The notes beneath the pieces were generated by a model, which saw only the letters and a list, made by a program, of their open reading frames with translations, did no database searches and was not told the DNA's origin. DNA of 47,521 nucleotides from an uncultured bacterium (GTDB lineage Bacteria; Verrucomicrobiota; Lentisphaeria; Victivallales; UBA1829): positions 1 to 47,521 of the forward strand of contig CASEYW010000125.1 of the NCBI GenBank assembly GCA_949292215.1. Reading direction: 5' to 3'. Of this stretch, positions 7,726 to 15,993 are shown piece after piece. Within the stretch, counting starts at the first letter, position 1. Each line of letters starts with the position of its first letter. The position numbers and the translations under genes were made by a program.

Positions 7726-10077
7726 ATGCTTCAATCTCTCATGTTTTTTCTCTCGGCAGCACTTATCTGCGCTTCAGCCCAGGATCGAACCATTCCGGAA
7801 ATCCGCGCGCTGGGCCCCGGTGTAGGCGGCTGCTGCATGGCGCTGGCGATTCATCCGGAGAATCCGGACATCATGCTCACCGGAGTCGACATGGGAGCAA
7901 TGTTCCGTACAGAAGACGGCGGCAAATCCTGGAAAATTCTCGGCAGCAATGGTGTCAATCCCGGATATCGCGGAGCCTTCAATGCGGCCTTCTGCCCGCT
8001 GCATCCGAGTACGGCGTGGGCAGTCAGCGAACACGGGGCATACAAATCTCCGGATGCCGGAAAAACGTGGAAGCGGATGACCGCGTCCATCGCCGGAACT
8101 CCGCTCCACTGGTACGGAATTGCATTTGATCCGGCAGACAATGAAATTGTCTACCTGTTTCAAGGCAGAAAATCAAGCCGTGCCGTCAGGCAATGGAGCC
8201 GTGGAATGATCTACCGATCCGGAGACGGCGGTAAATCCTGGAAGAAACTGACCTCCCCGGCCGGTGAAAAACCGGGAACCGGATTCTGTGAACTGCTTGT
8301 CGATCCGGCATCCCCCCGGACCTCCCGGACCCTGCTCATTGCCGGACATTCTGGTCTCTACCGATCCGACGATGACGGAAAATCCTGGAAATCCATTTCC
8401 CATACTCTCCCTCTGCCCTCCGATGCAGTCCCGAAATTCGGAACTCTGGATCTTCACATCCAAAACGGGAAAGCAGAACGAATCTTCGTTACCGTGATTC
8501 CGGAAATCACTCCGTCAGGCAGGGTTTTCGGCGGAATTTTCCGTTCCGACGACTTCGGGAAAAGCTGGAAAGAATCCAATCGGGGATTGGAACACATGAT
8601 TGCCAATCAGGCAAAGGACAACCACCGGACAAAGCGGGTACATTCCATCGTTGTCCGCTCCAATGCCTCATCCGGCGGAATGCGCTGTTACGCAGGCAGC
8701 ATGTACGGAGTCTGGCGCTCGGACGACGGCGGTGCAAACTGGAAACAAACCACGTTTCCCGGTTCCTGCCGGAAAGTCATCCGCAATGAAGACGGATCCG
8801 AACAGTACCTCCTGCTGAATAACGGCAAAGGCAATTTCCGCAACTCCTACTGCTGGCAGACCGACAGCTTCACCGATCTTGCTGTATCCCCCTCCAATCC
8901 CGACATCGCCGTCTACAATGACAACGAGGGGTTCACAGCAACCTTCAACGGTGGAAAAACCTGGAGTGATCTTGCATTCGATTACACAGAACCCTTCGAG
9001 CCAGGACTTTTCGGAACTATTTTTCCAGTGCGATACACGCACAGAATCCGCACCCGGGGAGCGCATCTTCTGGTCTGCAACGCCATGAGACGGGACCCGT
9101 TCGATCCAAACACCTTCTATGCAGCCTATATGGATCTCGGCCTCCGAGTCTCCCGCGATGGCGGTACCTCATGGGAAGCTCCCCTCAAAGGACTGAAAAC
9201 CAAATTCGAAACCGGAGGATGGGGCTGGTGCCGTTCCGTTACGGTCGATCCGCAAGTAAAAGGACGCGTCTATGCAACCTTCGGAAGCGACCGCATGCAC
9301 ATCTCGGAGGATTCCGGACGCACCTGGCGCGAATTCGGACCGAAGCAGGCCATCCGGCAGAACAGCGACCGTTCCGCACACTCAGGCATTGTCATTGATT
9401 TCGACACCCCTCCAGCTCGCCGCACCCTGTATGCCTGCGCAAATAACGGGATCTACAAAACAACAGACGGGGGCATCTCTTGGCAGCGCCGGACCAATGG
9501 ATTGGATGGCGGAGAAAATATCACAATTCTTCTGAAAATCGGAAAAACTCTCTGGGCAGCATCCAATCCGAACGATTCCTCTCTGAAAAATCCCGGTCTC
9601 TTCCGCTCCGATGACGGCGCAGCAAGCTGGACTAGAGTCAAACCCGGACAATTCCGTTATGTCACCTCTCTCGACTGGTGCAGAACAAAACCGGATCACC
9701 TTTACGCGATCACCAAATCCGGCCCCGGATACTGGGGCAACGGAACCATTCTCCGAAGTAAAGACGGGGGAAACTCCTGGACAGAAGCAAGCGGAGGATT
9801 CGAATACCGTATGATTGCCGTCCATCCCTTCGACCCGGAGCGGATCTATTCCGCCTTCACGGCCCAGGACCTGAATCGGACTACTCCGGCATGGGTTGTC
9901 AGCAGAAACGGAGGAGAATCGTGGCAGACTCTCTCCGGCAGCCACGCTATGACCGGACGTATGATGGCCATCCTTATTGATCCGCAGGACCCGCGAAAAA
10001 TCTACTTTCATGAACCGTTCACGGTCTATGAACTGATCGACCGGAATGCACCGATCCGACCGGCAACAGCAAAATGA
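7726..10077 (+). CDS. secreted Asp-box (BNR) beta-propeller protein, GH74-like
   Basis: A 783-residue exported protein with a short signal peptide (MLQSLMFFLSAALICASA). I count 13 Asp-box motifs of the form S/T-x-D-x-G-x-x-W spread over the whole length (for example TEDGGKSW, SPDAGKTW, SGDGGKSW, SDDDGKSW, SEDSGRTW, TTDGGISW, SRNGGESW), which implies one large or two tandem seven-bladed propellers, as in xyloglucanase family GH74 and sortilin-type proteins. The N-terminal GVDMGAMFR resembles the segment that carries the first catalytic Asp of GH74. The second catalytic Asp cannot be assigned by eye. ATG 7726 is fixed by AAAGGAG 7 bases upstream. It follows the pseudopilin by 38 bases and is probably in the same operon. 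Xyloglucan cleavage is a guess, and a binding or sensing propeller is the alternative. Confidence 0.85.
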   Translation: MLQSLMFFLSAALICASAQDRTIPEIRALGPGVGGCCMALAIHPENPDIMLTGVDMGAMFRTEDGGKSWKILGSNGVNPGYRGAFNAAFCPLHPSTAWAVSEHGAYKSPDAGKTWKRMTASIAGTPLHWYGIAFDPADNEIVYLFQGRKSSRAVRQWSRGMIYRSGDGGKSWKKLTSPAGEKPGTGFCELLVDPASPRTSRTLLIAGHSGLYRSDDDGKSWKSISHTLPLPSDAVPKFGTLDLHIQNGKAERIFVTVIPEITPSGRVFGGIFRSDDFGKSWKESNRGLEHMIANQAKDNHRTKRVHSIVVRSNASSGGMRCYAGSMYGVWRSDDGGANWKQTTFPGSCRKVIRNEDGSEQYLLLNNGKGNFRNSYCWQTDSFTDLAVSPSNPDIAVYNDNEGFTATFNGGKTWSDLAFDYTEPFEPGLFGTIFPVRYTHRIRTRGAHLLVCNAMRRDPFDPNTFYAAYMDLGLRVSRDGGTSWEAPLKGLKTKFETGGWGWCRSVTVDPQVKGRVYATFGSDRMHISEDSGRTWREFGPKQAIRQNSDRSAHSGIVIDFDTPPARRTLYACANNGIYKTTDGGISWQRRTNGLDGGENITILLKIGKTLWAASNPNDSSLKNPGLFRSDDGAASWTRVKPGQFRYVTSLDWCRTKPDHLYAITKSGPGYWGNGTILRSKDGGNSWTEASGGFEYRMIAVHPFDPERIYSAFTAQDLNRTTPAWVVSRNGGESWQTLSGSHAMTGRMMAILIDPQDPRKIYFHEPFTVYELIDRNAPIRPATAK

Positions 10078-10088
10078 CGGATCGCATA

Positions 10089-10117
10089 GCCGTGCATCAA
10101 AATCGCCGATGCACGGC
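10089..10117. terminator. hairpin between convergent genes
   Basis: A perfect 10-base stem (GCCGTGCATC / GATGCACGGC) with a 9-base loop lies between the stop of the Asp-box gene (10077) and the stop of the SGNH gene (10127). There is no good T-run on either side, so it may act as a Rho-dependent or 3'-end stabilising hairpin for both transcripts. Confidence 0.5.
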
Positions 10118-10126
10118 ATCAAACCA

Positions 10127-11707
10127 TTATTTCAGAGTGTTGAGCGTTGCGGAGAATTCATTGCCCGCACTCCCGGCATGAACCTTGAGCAGCAGTTCAT
10201 TCTCCCCTTTTTTCAATACGACAGGAATCATCATCGGCTCCCGGACTCCGCCGTGCATCGAATCATAGACCTTCAGGAGCCGTCCATTCAACCAGACTTT
10301 GCCGAAATAATCAAGCGTCACCCCGAGAAAAACACGCCGCTCCGTTTCGCAGCGGATCATGGCCCGGACATAATTCACGCCGCGGTTCTTCAATCCCGTC
10401 CGCTTGCACAGATCAACGAACTCCTCTTCGCCCGAGAGTTTTTTCCAGACGACTTCCGTTTTCCCGCTTCCGGGCTCCGGCGGATAAACCGTATTCAACG
10501 CCGGAGTCGGACCATCGACACAGAGATGCTCCGTTCCATAAGGCCCCGAAATCTCCCAGGCCTTTGCCGGCAGCACTTCCGTGACAAGAGTCGACGTAAA
10601 TTTTTTTCCGGGGACCGGGTTGCCGCCCGGTTCCGAACCGCCCGCCGTCAGAAGATATGCCAGATGCACCTCATTCTCCCCTTCCGGCACCTGAATGGTC
10701 AGCATGTGTTCTCCCGGAGCCAGATGATCGGCAAGAATCATGGCGGAATAGCCGTGACGCGTATTGGTCCGAATCACCTTCGGGAACACGTCATCCACAG
10801 AGGCAAGGAATTTCCCGTACTTCGGACTCATGGCAAACATCACGCCGACCACGGTTCCACGGAACGGCAAATACATCACCGCCCCTTTCCGGGACGAACG
10901 AACCGTTCCCTGCAAAAACATATCCCACCAATACCCGACGGAAAATGCCTTTGTCCATCCTTTCATCAACGGAAAGACCTGCATATCGGCATCCAGAAGG
11001 AGCGGCTTTGTGCTCAGCGGTTTCGGGAGTTTCACTGGAGCCGAAGCGCGGAGATCCGGAGACTTCCGCGCACGTTCCGCATACGGTGCCAGCTTTCCGG
11101 CGATCACCTCCCCGTAAAACGCATGTCCTTTTCTGTTCGGATGAACGGCATCCCCCATCAGACTCTCCCATGGAATGCGATTCTTCGAGAGATGGGAATC
11201 CAGAGCGACCTGCAAATCAATTTCCAGCAGATCGTAGTGCTTTGCAACGGCATGATGACGCGCACGATTGGATTTGTTTTTCGCCGCAGTTTCCAGAAAA
11301 ACAACCGCGGGCGGATTCCGCAGGGACTTCAAACGGACAACAATCGACTCCAGAAAACGGATCGTGGATTCATCGCTCATTCCGCCGTCATTGACGGCAA
11401 ATTCAAGGAACACAATATCGGGCTGGTGAGCAATCACGTCGCGCTGAAGGCGGAAAACCCCCAGCGAGCTGCCCGTGGCACTCATCCCGACGTTATGCAC
11501 AACAACCGGACTCTCCGGGAAAGTTTTTTCCAGCCAGTCACCGATCCATCCTTTTCCATCCTGCGTAATCGACCCCCCGATGAACACGGCACGCAGAGGT
11601 GCACCTGCCGCCGCACGACGGAACGCGGCTTCAACATCCTCTCCGGTCCGCGCAAACAGGATACTGCACACAAAACTCAACAAAATGATTGCCAGTACAC
11701 GTTTCAT
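10127..11707 (-). CDS. secreted SGNH/GDSL hydrolase with C-terminal beta-rich region
   Basis: A 526-residue exported esterase. The signal peptide is MKRVLAIILLSFVCSILFA. The SGNH blocks are readable: nucleophile Ser46 in FIGGSIT (block I), Gly in VGMSATGSS (II), Asn in FAVNDGG (III), and Asp-His in GDAVHPNRKGH (V). After about residue 210 there are about 300 residues of beta-rich sequence, including LAPGEHMLTIQVPEGE, likely one or two carbohydrate-binding or jelly-roll domains. Such enzymes often remove acetyl groups from plant or host glycans. Its start codon overlaps the stop of the AsmA-like gene in ATGA, an unexpected coupling for a secreted carbohydrate esterase. Substrate not known. Confidence 0.85.
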   Translation of the reverse strand: MKRVLAIILLSFVCSILFARTGEDVEAAFRRAAAGAPLRAVFIGGSITQDGKGWIGDWLEKTFPESPVVVHNVGMSATGSSLGVFRLQRDVIAHQPDIVFLEFAVNDGGMSDESTIRFLESIVVRLKSLRNPPAVVFLETAAKNKSNRARHHAVAKHYDLLEIDLQVALDSHLSKNRIPWESLMGDAVHPNRKGHAFYGEVIAGKLAPYAERARKSPDLRASAPVKLPKPLSTKPLLLDADMQVFPLMKGWTKAFSVGYWWDMFLQGTVRSSRKGAVMYLPFRGTVVGVMFAMSPKYGKFLASVDDVFPKVIRTNTRHGYSAMILADHLAPGEHMLTIQVPEGENEVHLAYLLTAGGSEPGGNPVPGKKFTSTLVTEVLPAKAWEISGPYGTEHLCVDGPTPALNTVYPPEPGSGKTEVVWKKLSGEEEFVDLCKRTGLKNRGVNYVRAMIRCETERRVFLGVTLDYFGKVWLNGRLLKVYDSMHGGVREPMMIPVVLKKGENELLLKVHAGSAGNEFSATLNTLK

Positions 11708-14700
11708 TTTTTCTTTTTCCCCCGGAACAGCTTCAAAATGCCGTCCACATTTCTGATGGTGTTTTCAATATTATCCGGATCGAGAAGATTCTCGACATTT
11801 TCTTCCGCGAACTGTACAAGGAACTCCCTGTAATCCGGTTTCGGTTTGGCAAACGTCCCTCCAATCTTCATCGGAATCACCAGGACTCCCAGGTTCAATG
11901 ATACAGCAAGTTCCAACTCGCCGGTCAGAAGATGAATCTTTCCGGCAACAGATTCGCTTTTCAACGTTCCTCCTTCAAACAGAAACTTGTTCAGGGAAAC
12001 AACTCCATCCGATACGGAAACATCCATGGTTCCCTGATCAAACTCCACATTTTTTGAACCGTCCAGAATGCCGGATACATTGTCGCTCAGGGTTTTGAGA
12101 TCGCCAGTCAGAGCGTCGAGGTTCAACGCATCGGTCAGATCCGGAACCGCGTTCAAAGGAATCAACAACAGATTCAAGGCATCGATCGCTTCTGCGGAAG
12201 GCGCCGGAAAGGAAAGATTCTCTATGGATGCTTTCGTGCGTCCCTTCAGATTCTTCCTGAAATTCAGAGGAGTCACGCCCTTGCCTTCGAGCTTCAGATC
12301 CACGGATGTTACGGCTCCGGTCACCCCGCAATCTTCTCCTTTTTTTGCGAGCTTGACCAGCGGAGACAGATGGAGATTCCGCATGGAAAGAGCAAGATCG
12401 TAAACATAGCCGTCGGCAAAACCGGTGTCAACGGAAAATCGGAGAGTGATCGGGGAGCCATTCGCGGAAAGATTCAACGTCTCCGCCGCAATTCTGCCGT
12501 CTTCAATCTCCAGGGGACCATGCAGACTCAATGCAAGTTCATCCGTATACTGAATCTTTTCGAAAGCGAAGTCGAAGGTCCCGCTGTATGCAGAGAGTTC
12601 CAACGGCGGCGGCTCCTCCGGCGGTTTCTCCGAAGAAGAAAACGTCTCTTTGGCAGACGCAGAAGACAACCGTCTTTTCCCCGCGGATGTGGACTCCGGC
12701 AGAGTTTTCCGGGAGTTCAGCAGAAGGGCAATCTCCTGCAGTTTTTTCGCATCCGCGAATCTGGAAGAAAGTCGAAACCTGTTTCTTCCGGCACCGGAAT
12801 CCGCATAAAGCCTGTGGCTGCCGGAAAGATTGAAGTCCAGAAAATCCCGGTGCTGTTCAGAAGCGGTCAGGGAAAGAGCATCAACCCGGAGAGAGTCCTC
12901 GTCCAGAGCTAGACGGGAGCCGAAGGAAAGTTCCAACGGCTGTTTTGCTCCGGCAAGAGACAATCCATCCACGGTTCCGGAAATGGAAATGGTCTGGGTT
13001 CCGTTTTCTGCCCGTCGCCATCCGGCAGTCATCTCCGTTTTGAAGCGTTTGATCGTTCCGTTCTTCCGGAGGATCTTGAATGGGACGACGGAAAAGACTT
13101 GTTCATTCAAGTCCGAAAGCACGGCCTCTGCCGTCATCGGGAATCCTGCTTTCAGGTCCGGAGCGGAAAACTTCCAATCGGCTGCAAGGAATTTTCGATG
13201 ACCGGCCTCCCCCGTCAGACGGCAGGAATCCAGCACAATCCCCAGCGGGTCCATCACAACTCTCAAGGAAAAAACAGAGGAAAGATCCAGCGGAACCGCC
13301 GGAACATCCCCCAGCGAGGAAGTGAACTGGTTCAGGGATGCACTTCCGTTGAGATTGAATCCATTTCCGGCGGGAGTCGCCTTCAGCGCAAGAGAGAACA
13401 AACCGGATTTCACCGGCAACAGATCCGACGCATCCAGCAGTCCGGCAATCTGCGGCAAATTCAGATGATGGGTTTGGAGGTCCAGGGAACCGGAACCGGT
13501 CATTGTCTTTTTCCGGGCATCGTACCTCCAGTTGAAGTCGGAGGATGTTCGGGCGGAAAGATTCAGTTTTCCGCTGCCGTCCCACAGATGGAAACGGAGG
13601 TTCTGCAACTGAACGCCATCCTCCAGCTTCAAGGCGTTGAACGAGAACTGAGAACCGAGAGATTGAATTTCATCGAACAGGCGGTCTGCACTCAAATGCG
13701 CGCTTCCTTCCGCAACGACAGCCTCTCCGGAATCCGCAATGGACGCGGTTACTTTCGCGGTAAACGCCACATGTTTCCACGGTTTTCCTGACAAGGCACG
13801 GATCAGCTCATCCTGCAGTTGTGAGCGGCGGGTTGTCAGGGAAGCGGATACTCTGCCAGTGTAGGACTTCGGATCGAACCCTCCATCGATTTCCGCGTTC
13901 AGCAGTTCCGCACCGGAACCGTCCTTCAAATTCAGAGAAGAGGAACGCACGACAATCCGTCCGCTGTTCCATCCGGCGTTCAGGCGCATGAAGAGAGAGG
14001 CATCCAGCGGCGGCATTCCCTTTCCGGAAACGGTTGCCTTTCCCGAGGAAAAAACAGCTTCCATGCCGGATGGAATCAGGGAATCCGTCTGCAACTCGAG
14101 CCTGGCATTTCCCGAAACGGAAGTCCGGGAAATCTCCACTTTTTCAGAGACCATACGGAACAGCGACTCAAAATGAACCGATGCTCTTCCGGAAGGGACC
14201 ACATCCGAACAGAAAAGATCAAGTTCCGAAAATTCATATCGGGTTCCCTGCGCACCCGAAAAACACACTGAGGCATCCGTGAGGACAGCCTTCCGGAGAA
14301 TGATGTTCCGGATTTTTTTTGTTTTTTTCGGAACACTTCTCCGTGGAACGGTTCCGCGGGAGGAATCGGAAGGACGGACGGCTTTCCTGCGAATCTCCTC
14401 CAGCTTGATCCCGCTGATCCGGAGTTCGGAAACGACAAGTTCCCCGGAAAAGAAAAAACCGAGCGGATTTGCGGAAAGAAAGAGTTGCGGAACGACCGCT
14501 TTCCATCCCGGCAGTTTCACGGTCACATTTTCTGCGACAAGCGTCTGCGGGGAAAACAGCGAAACGGAACACTTCTCCGCGCGGATCTCGATCCCCGTGT
14601 GCTTCTTCGCCATCGGCAGCCAGATCCAATCCATTGCGATCGAGGAGAGCAGGAAAAGGTAGAGAATCACCGCCAGCAGGAGCAGGGCCGCGGGAATCCC

Positions 14701-14745
14701 GATCCGGAACCCGAATTTTCTCGGAGCCCTCATTTTCTCTTCCAT
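11704..14745 (-). CDS. large AsmA-like envelope protein
   Basis: A 1013-residue protein with one N-terminal transmembrane helix (about residues 14-36, IGIPAALLLLAVILYLFLLSSIA) and a very long periplasmic part made of repeated beta-strand blocks. Near residues 835-930 the pattern V-x-L-K-L-x-G-K-G, then GRTKASIENLSF, then LDQGT-type strands with SDGVVSLNKF and GTLKSESVAGKIHL matches the AsmA-like C-terminal domain. Proteins of this group (AsmA, TamB, YhdP) form bridge-like grooves for lipid movement between inner and outer membrane. ATG 14745 follows the upstream stop directly. ATG 14733, preceded by GGAAGAG, is an alternative start. It stands between a zinc-ribbon gene and an SGNH esterase on one transcript. 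Confidence 0.8.
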   Translation of the reverse strand: MEEKMRAPRKFGFRIGIPAALLLLAVILYLFLLSSIAMDWIWLPMAKKHTGIEIRAEKCSVSLFSPQTLVAENVTVKLPGWKAVVPQLFLSANPLGFFFSGELVVSELRISGIKLEEIRRKAVRPSDSSRGTVPRRSVPKKTKKIRNIILRKAVLTDASVCFSGAQGTRYEFSELDLFCSDVVPSGRASVHFESLFRMVSEKVEISRTSVSGNARLELQTDSLIPSGMEAVFSSGKATVSGKGMPPLDASLFMRLNAGWNSGRIVVRSSSLNLKDGSGAELLNAEIDGGFDPKSYTGRVSASLTTRRSQLQDELIRALSGKPWKHVAFTAKVTASIADSGEAVVAEGSAHLSADRLFDEIQSLGSQFSFNALKLEDGVQLQNLRFHLWDGSGKLNLSARTSSDFNWRYDARKKTMTGSGSLDLQTHHLNLPQIAGLLDASDLLPVKSGLFSLALKATPAGNGFNLNGSASLNQFTSSLGDVPAVPLDLSSVFSLRVVMDPLGIVLDSCRLTGEAGHRKFLAADWKFSAPDLKAGFPMTAEAVLSDLNEQVFSVVPFKILRKNGTIKRFKTEMTAGWRRAENGTQTISISGTVDGLSLAGAKQPLELSFGSRLALDEDSLRVDALSLTASEQHRDFLDFNLSGSHRLYADSGAGRNRFRLSSRFADAKKLQEIALLLNSRKTLPESTSAGKRRLSSASAKETFSSSEKPPEEPPPLELSAYSGTFDFAFEKIQYTDELALSLHGPLEIEDGRIAAETLNLSANGSPITLRFSVDTGFADGYVYDLALSMRNLHLSPLVKLAKKGEDCGVTGAVTSVDLKLEGKGVTPLNFRKNLKGRTKASIENLSFPAPSAEAIDALNLLLIPLNAVPDLTDALNLDALTGDLKTLSDNVSGILDGSKNVEFDQGTMDVSVSDGVVSLNKFLFEGGTLKSESVAGKIHLLTGELELAVSLNLGVLVIPMKIGGTFAKPKPDYREFLVQFAEENVENLLDPDNIENTIRNVDGILKLFRGKKKK

Positions 14746-14994
14746 TTACTGCGGTTTGACGAAGAGAGGAAATTCAACGGCTTCCACACTTCCGCCGCAA
14801 AGGGGACAGACTTTCGGCAGTTCCGTAACAGCGCGTCCCAGTTTGGGCGCGGCAGGATCATCGGGAATTTCCCCGTCAAACAGCGTAACGAACTCGTGCC
14901 ATGCACATGCGGTGCATTTCACGTTGAAAACGCGAACCGTTTTGCTTTGCTTCAACTGCTCCGTGGGAGACGGACGATTTGTTTTGATAGCCAT
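14746..14994 (-). CDS. small zinc-ribbon protein, function unknown
   Basis: An 82-residue soluble protein with two cysteine pairs, Cys27-x-x-Cys30 (KCTAC) and Cys63-x-x-Cys66 (VCPLCGG), spaced as in a rubredoxin/zinc-ribbon knuckle. Between them is an acidic, proline-rich loop (DGEIPDDPAAPK). The N-terminal 20 residues are basic. A GAAAGAGAGG element precedes the ATG and a promoter lies at 15031-15058. It is the first gene of a transcript with the AsmA-like and SGNH genes, and its stop is adjacent to the next start. Role unknown. The zinc binding is inferred from the cysteines only. Confidence 0.75.
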   Translation of the reverse strand: MAIKTNRPSPTEQLKQSKTVRVFNVKCTACAWHEFVTLFDGEIPDDPAAPKLGRAVTELPKVCPLCGGSVEAVEFPLFVKPQ

Positions 14995-15030
14995 TCTGAA
15001 CCTCTCTTTCCTGCTTCATTTTCCAATCAT

Positions 15031-15058
15031 AAGATAAACAGGAAACCGATTATTTCAA
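15031..15058 (-). promoter_or_regulatory. promoter of the zinc-ribbon / AsmA-like / SGNH unit
   Basis: On the minus strand TTGAAA and TATCTT are separated by 16 bases, 36 bases upstream of the zinc-ribbon ATG. Confidence 0.6.
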
Positions 15059-15087
15059 CAAAAAAAAGATTTTTTTTCCAAGATTGC

Positions 15088-15115
15088 TTGTATTTGAAAA
15101 ATCGCAGTGTATTAT
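15088..15115 (+). promoter_or_regulatory. promoter of the RRM gene, far upstream
   Basis: TTGTAT (15088-15093), 16-base spacer, TATTAT (15110-15115). It lies about 400 bases before the RRM start codon, which implies an unusually long leader. A TATAGT at 15113-15118 is an alternative -10 with a poorer spacer. Confidence 0.55.
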
Positions 15116-15121
15116 AGTCAA

Positions 15122-15516
15122 TGTTGTTGAATTCCGGACAATGATTGTTTATTGGGATTGTTGCCGGTTTTTCGGCGGTTTCATTTTTCGGGGAGAACCG
15201 GAAAAATGAATGTGCAGACCGGTTGTGTCTATGAAATGAAAATCGTTGATTGTTGTTTGTTGATGTCTGTTGATCCGCATTGAGTTTTCCTATACGGTTG
15301 ATTTCCCATCCAGTACGTTCGAAATCTGAAACACGATCCGCAGAGAACTTTCACACTGTTTTCATTCAGAGAACCTGGACTGCGCCCGCGGAATGTATCA
15401 CAGTCGGCTCGGATTTGCGGTATGATCCTCCCGCGCCGGAGACGGTGTGACGCAAACAGCAACGGCAGAGAAGTCGAGGATAAAAAAAGGGCCGAGGGGT
15501 CCGGAAAAGGTTACAA
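15122..15516 (+). promoter_or_regulatory. long 5' leader of the RRM gene with GTTGAT repeats and hairpins
   Basis: The stretch has no convincing coding frame. It holds four copies of GTTGAT (15245, 15259, 15269, 15297), further TTGTTG elements, and a bulged hairpin at 15182-15208 (CATTTTTC... / ...GAAAAATG). A ribosome-binding region of GGAAAAGG precedes the ATG. Cold-shock and RNA-binding protein genes often have long regulatory leaders. Here autoregulation through the repeats is an inference. Confidence 0.4.
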
Positions 15517-15807
15517 ATGAAAATTTATGTCGGAAACATGCCGTATGCCATGACGGAAGATGAACTCAGAAGTCTGTTTGAGCAGTACGGAACAGTTGCA
15601 AGCGCGAGTCTCGCCATCGACCGCGAAACACGCAGAGTCAGAGGGTTCGGATTCGTGGAAATGCCCGATGCCGGCGAAGCCAACGCAGCAATCAGCGGAC
15701 TCAATGGACAGGAACAGGGCGGCCGCAAACTTGTCGTCAACGAAGCCCGTCCCCGTGAGGACCGTCCCCGTGGCGCACGTCCCTTCAACCGCGCTCCCCG
15801 AGCCTGA
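15517..15807 (+). CDS. single-RRM RNA-binding protein
   Basis: A 96-residue protein consisting of one RNA recognition motif and a short basic tail. RNP2 is IYVGNM (residues 3-8) and RNP1 is RGFGFVEM (42-49), with the aromatic residues that stack on RNA bases in place. The C-terminal 20 residues are rich in Arg and Pro (ARPREDRPRGARPF), as in the glycine/arginine-tailed RRM proteins of cyanobacteria and other bacteria, which bind single-stranded RNA and are often cold induced. Start is set by the purine-rich GGAAAAGG upstream. It stands alone, with its own far promoter and a strong terminator behind. Confidence 0.93.
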   Translation: MKIYVGNMPYAMTEDELRSLFEQYGTVASASLAIDRETRRVRGFGFVEMPDAGEANAAISGLNGQEQGGRKLVVNEARPREDRPRGARPFNRAPRA

Positions 15808-15834
15808 CCGGTACATCCGCGTCGAATATTTCAC

Positions 15835-15869
15835 AACGGCACCGTTTTTGGAACGGCGCCGTTTTTTTT
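15835..15869 (+). terminator. Rho-independent terminator of the RRM gene
   Basis: AACGGCACCGTT and AACGGCGCCGTT form a 12-base stem with one mismatch around a TTTGG loop, followed by a run of T. It begins 28 bases after the RRM stop. Confidence 0.88.
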
Positions 15870-15924
15870 ATTTGTTCTCCCGGGCCGGCGGCAGAAAGTT
15901 TACAAAAACACAATGAATCCGTCA

Positions 15925-15952
15925 TTGAAAAAAAACAATCCGATTTTATATT
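15925..15952 (+). promoter_or_regulatory. promoter of the alkaline phosphatase gene
   Basis: TTGAAA (15925-15930), 16-base spacer, TATATT (15947-15952), 41 bases before ATG 15994. I see no clear PHO box in the short region between the terminator and this promoter. Confidence 0.62.
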
Positions 15953-15993
15953 TCCATCAAAGTCATCTGATTCGGAAACAAGGAGAATGACCC

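Noticed and set aside
10046..11833. Open frame of 595 codons on the plus strand
   Set aside because: Antisense to the SGNH hydrolase, which has a signal peptide and all four catalytic blocks.
15245..15302. GTTGAT repeats as a CRISPR-like or tandem repeat array
   Set aside because: Units are six bases with irregular gaps of 4-22 bases and no spacers of constant length; treated as leader motifs instead.
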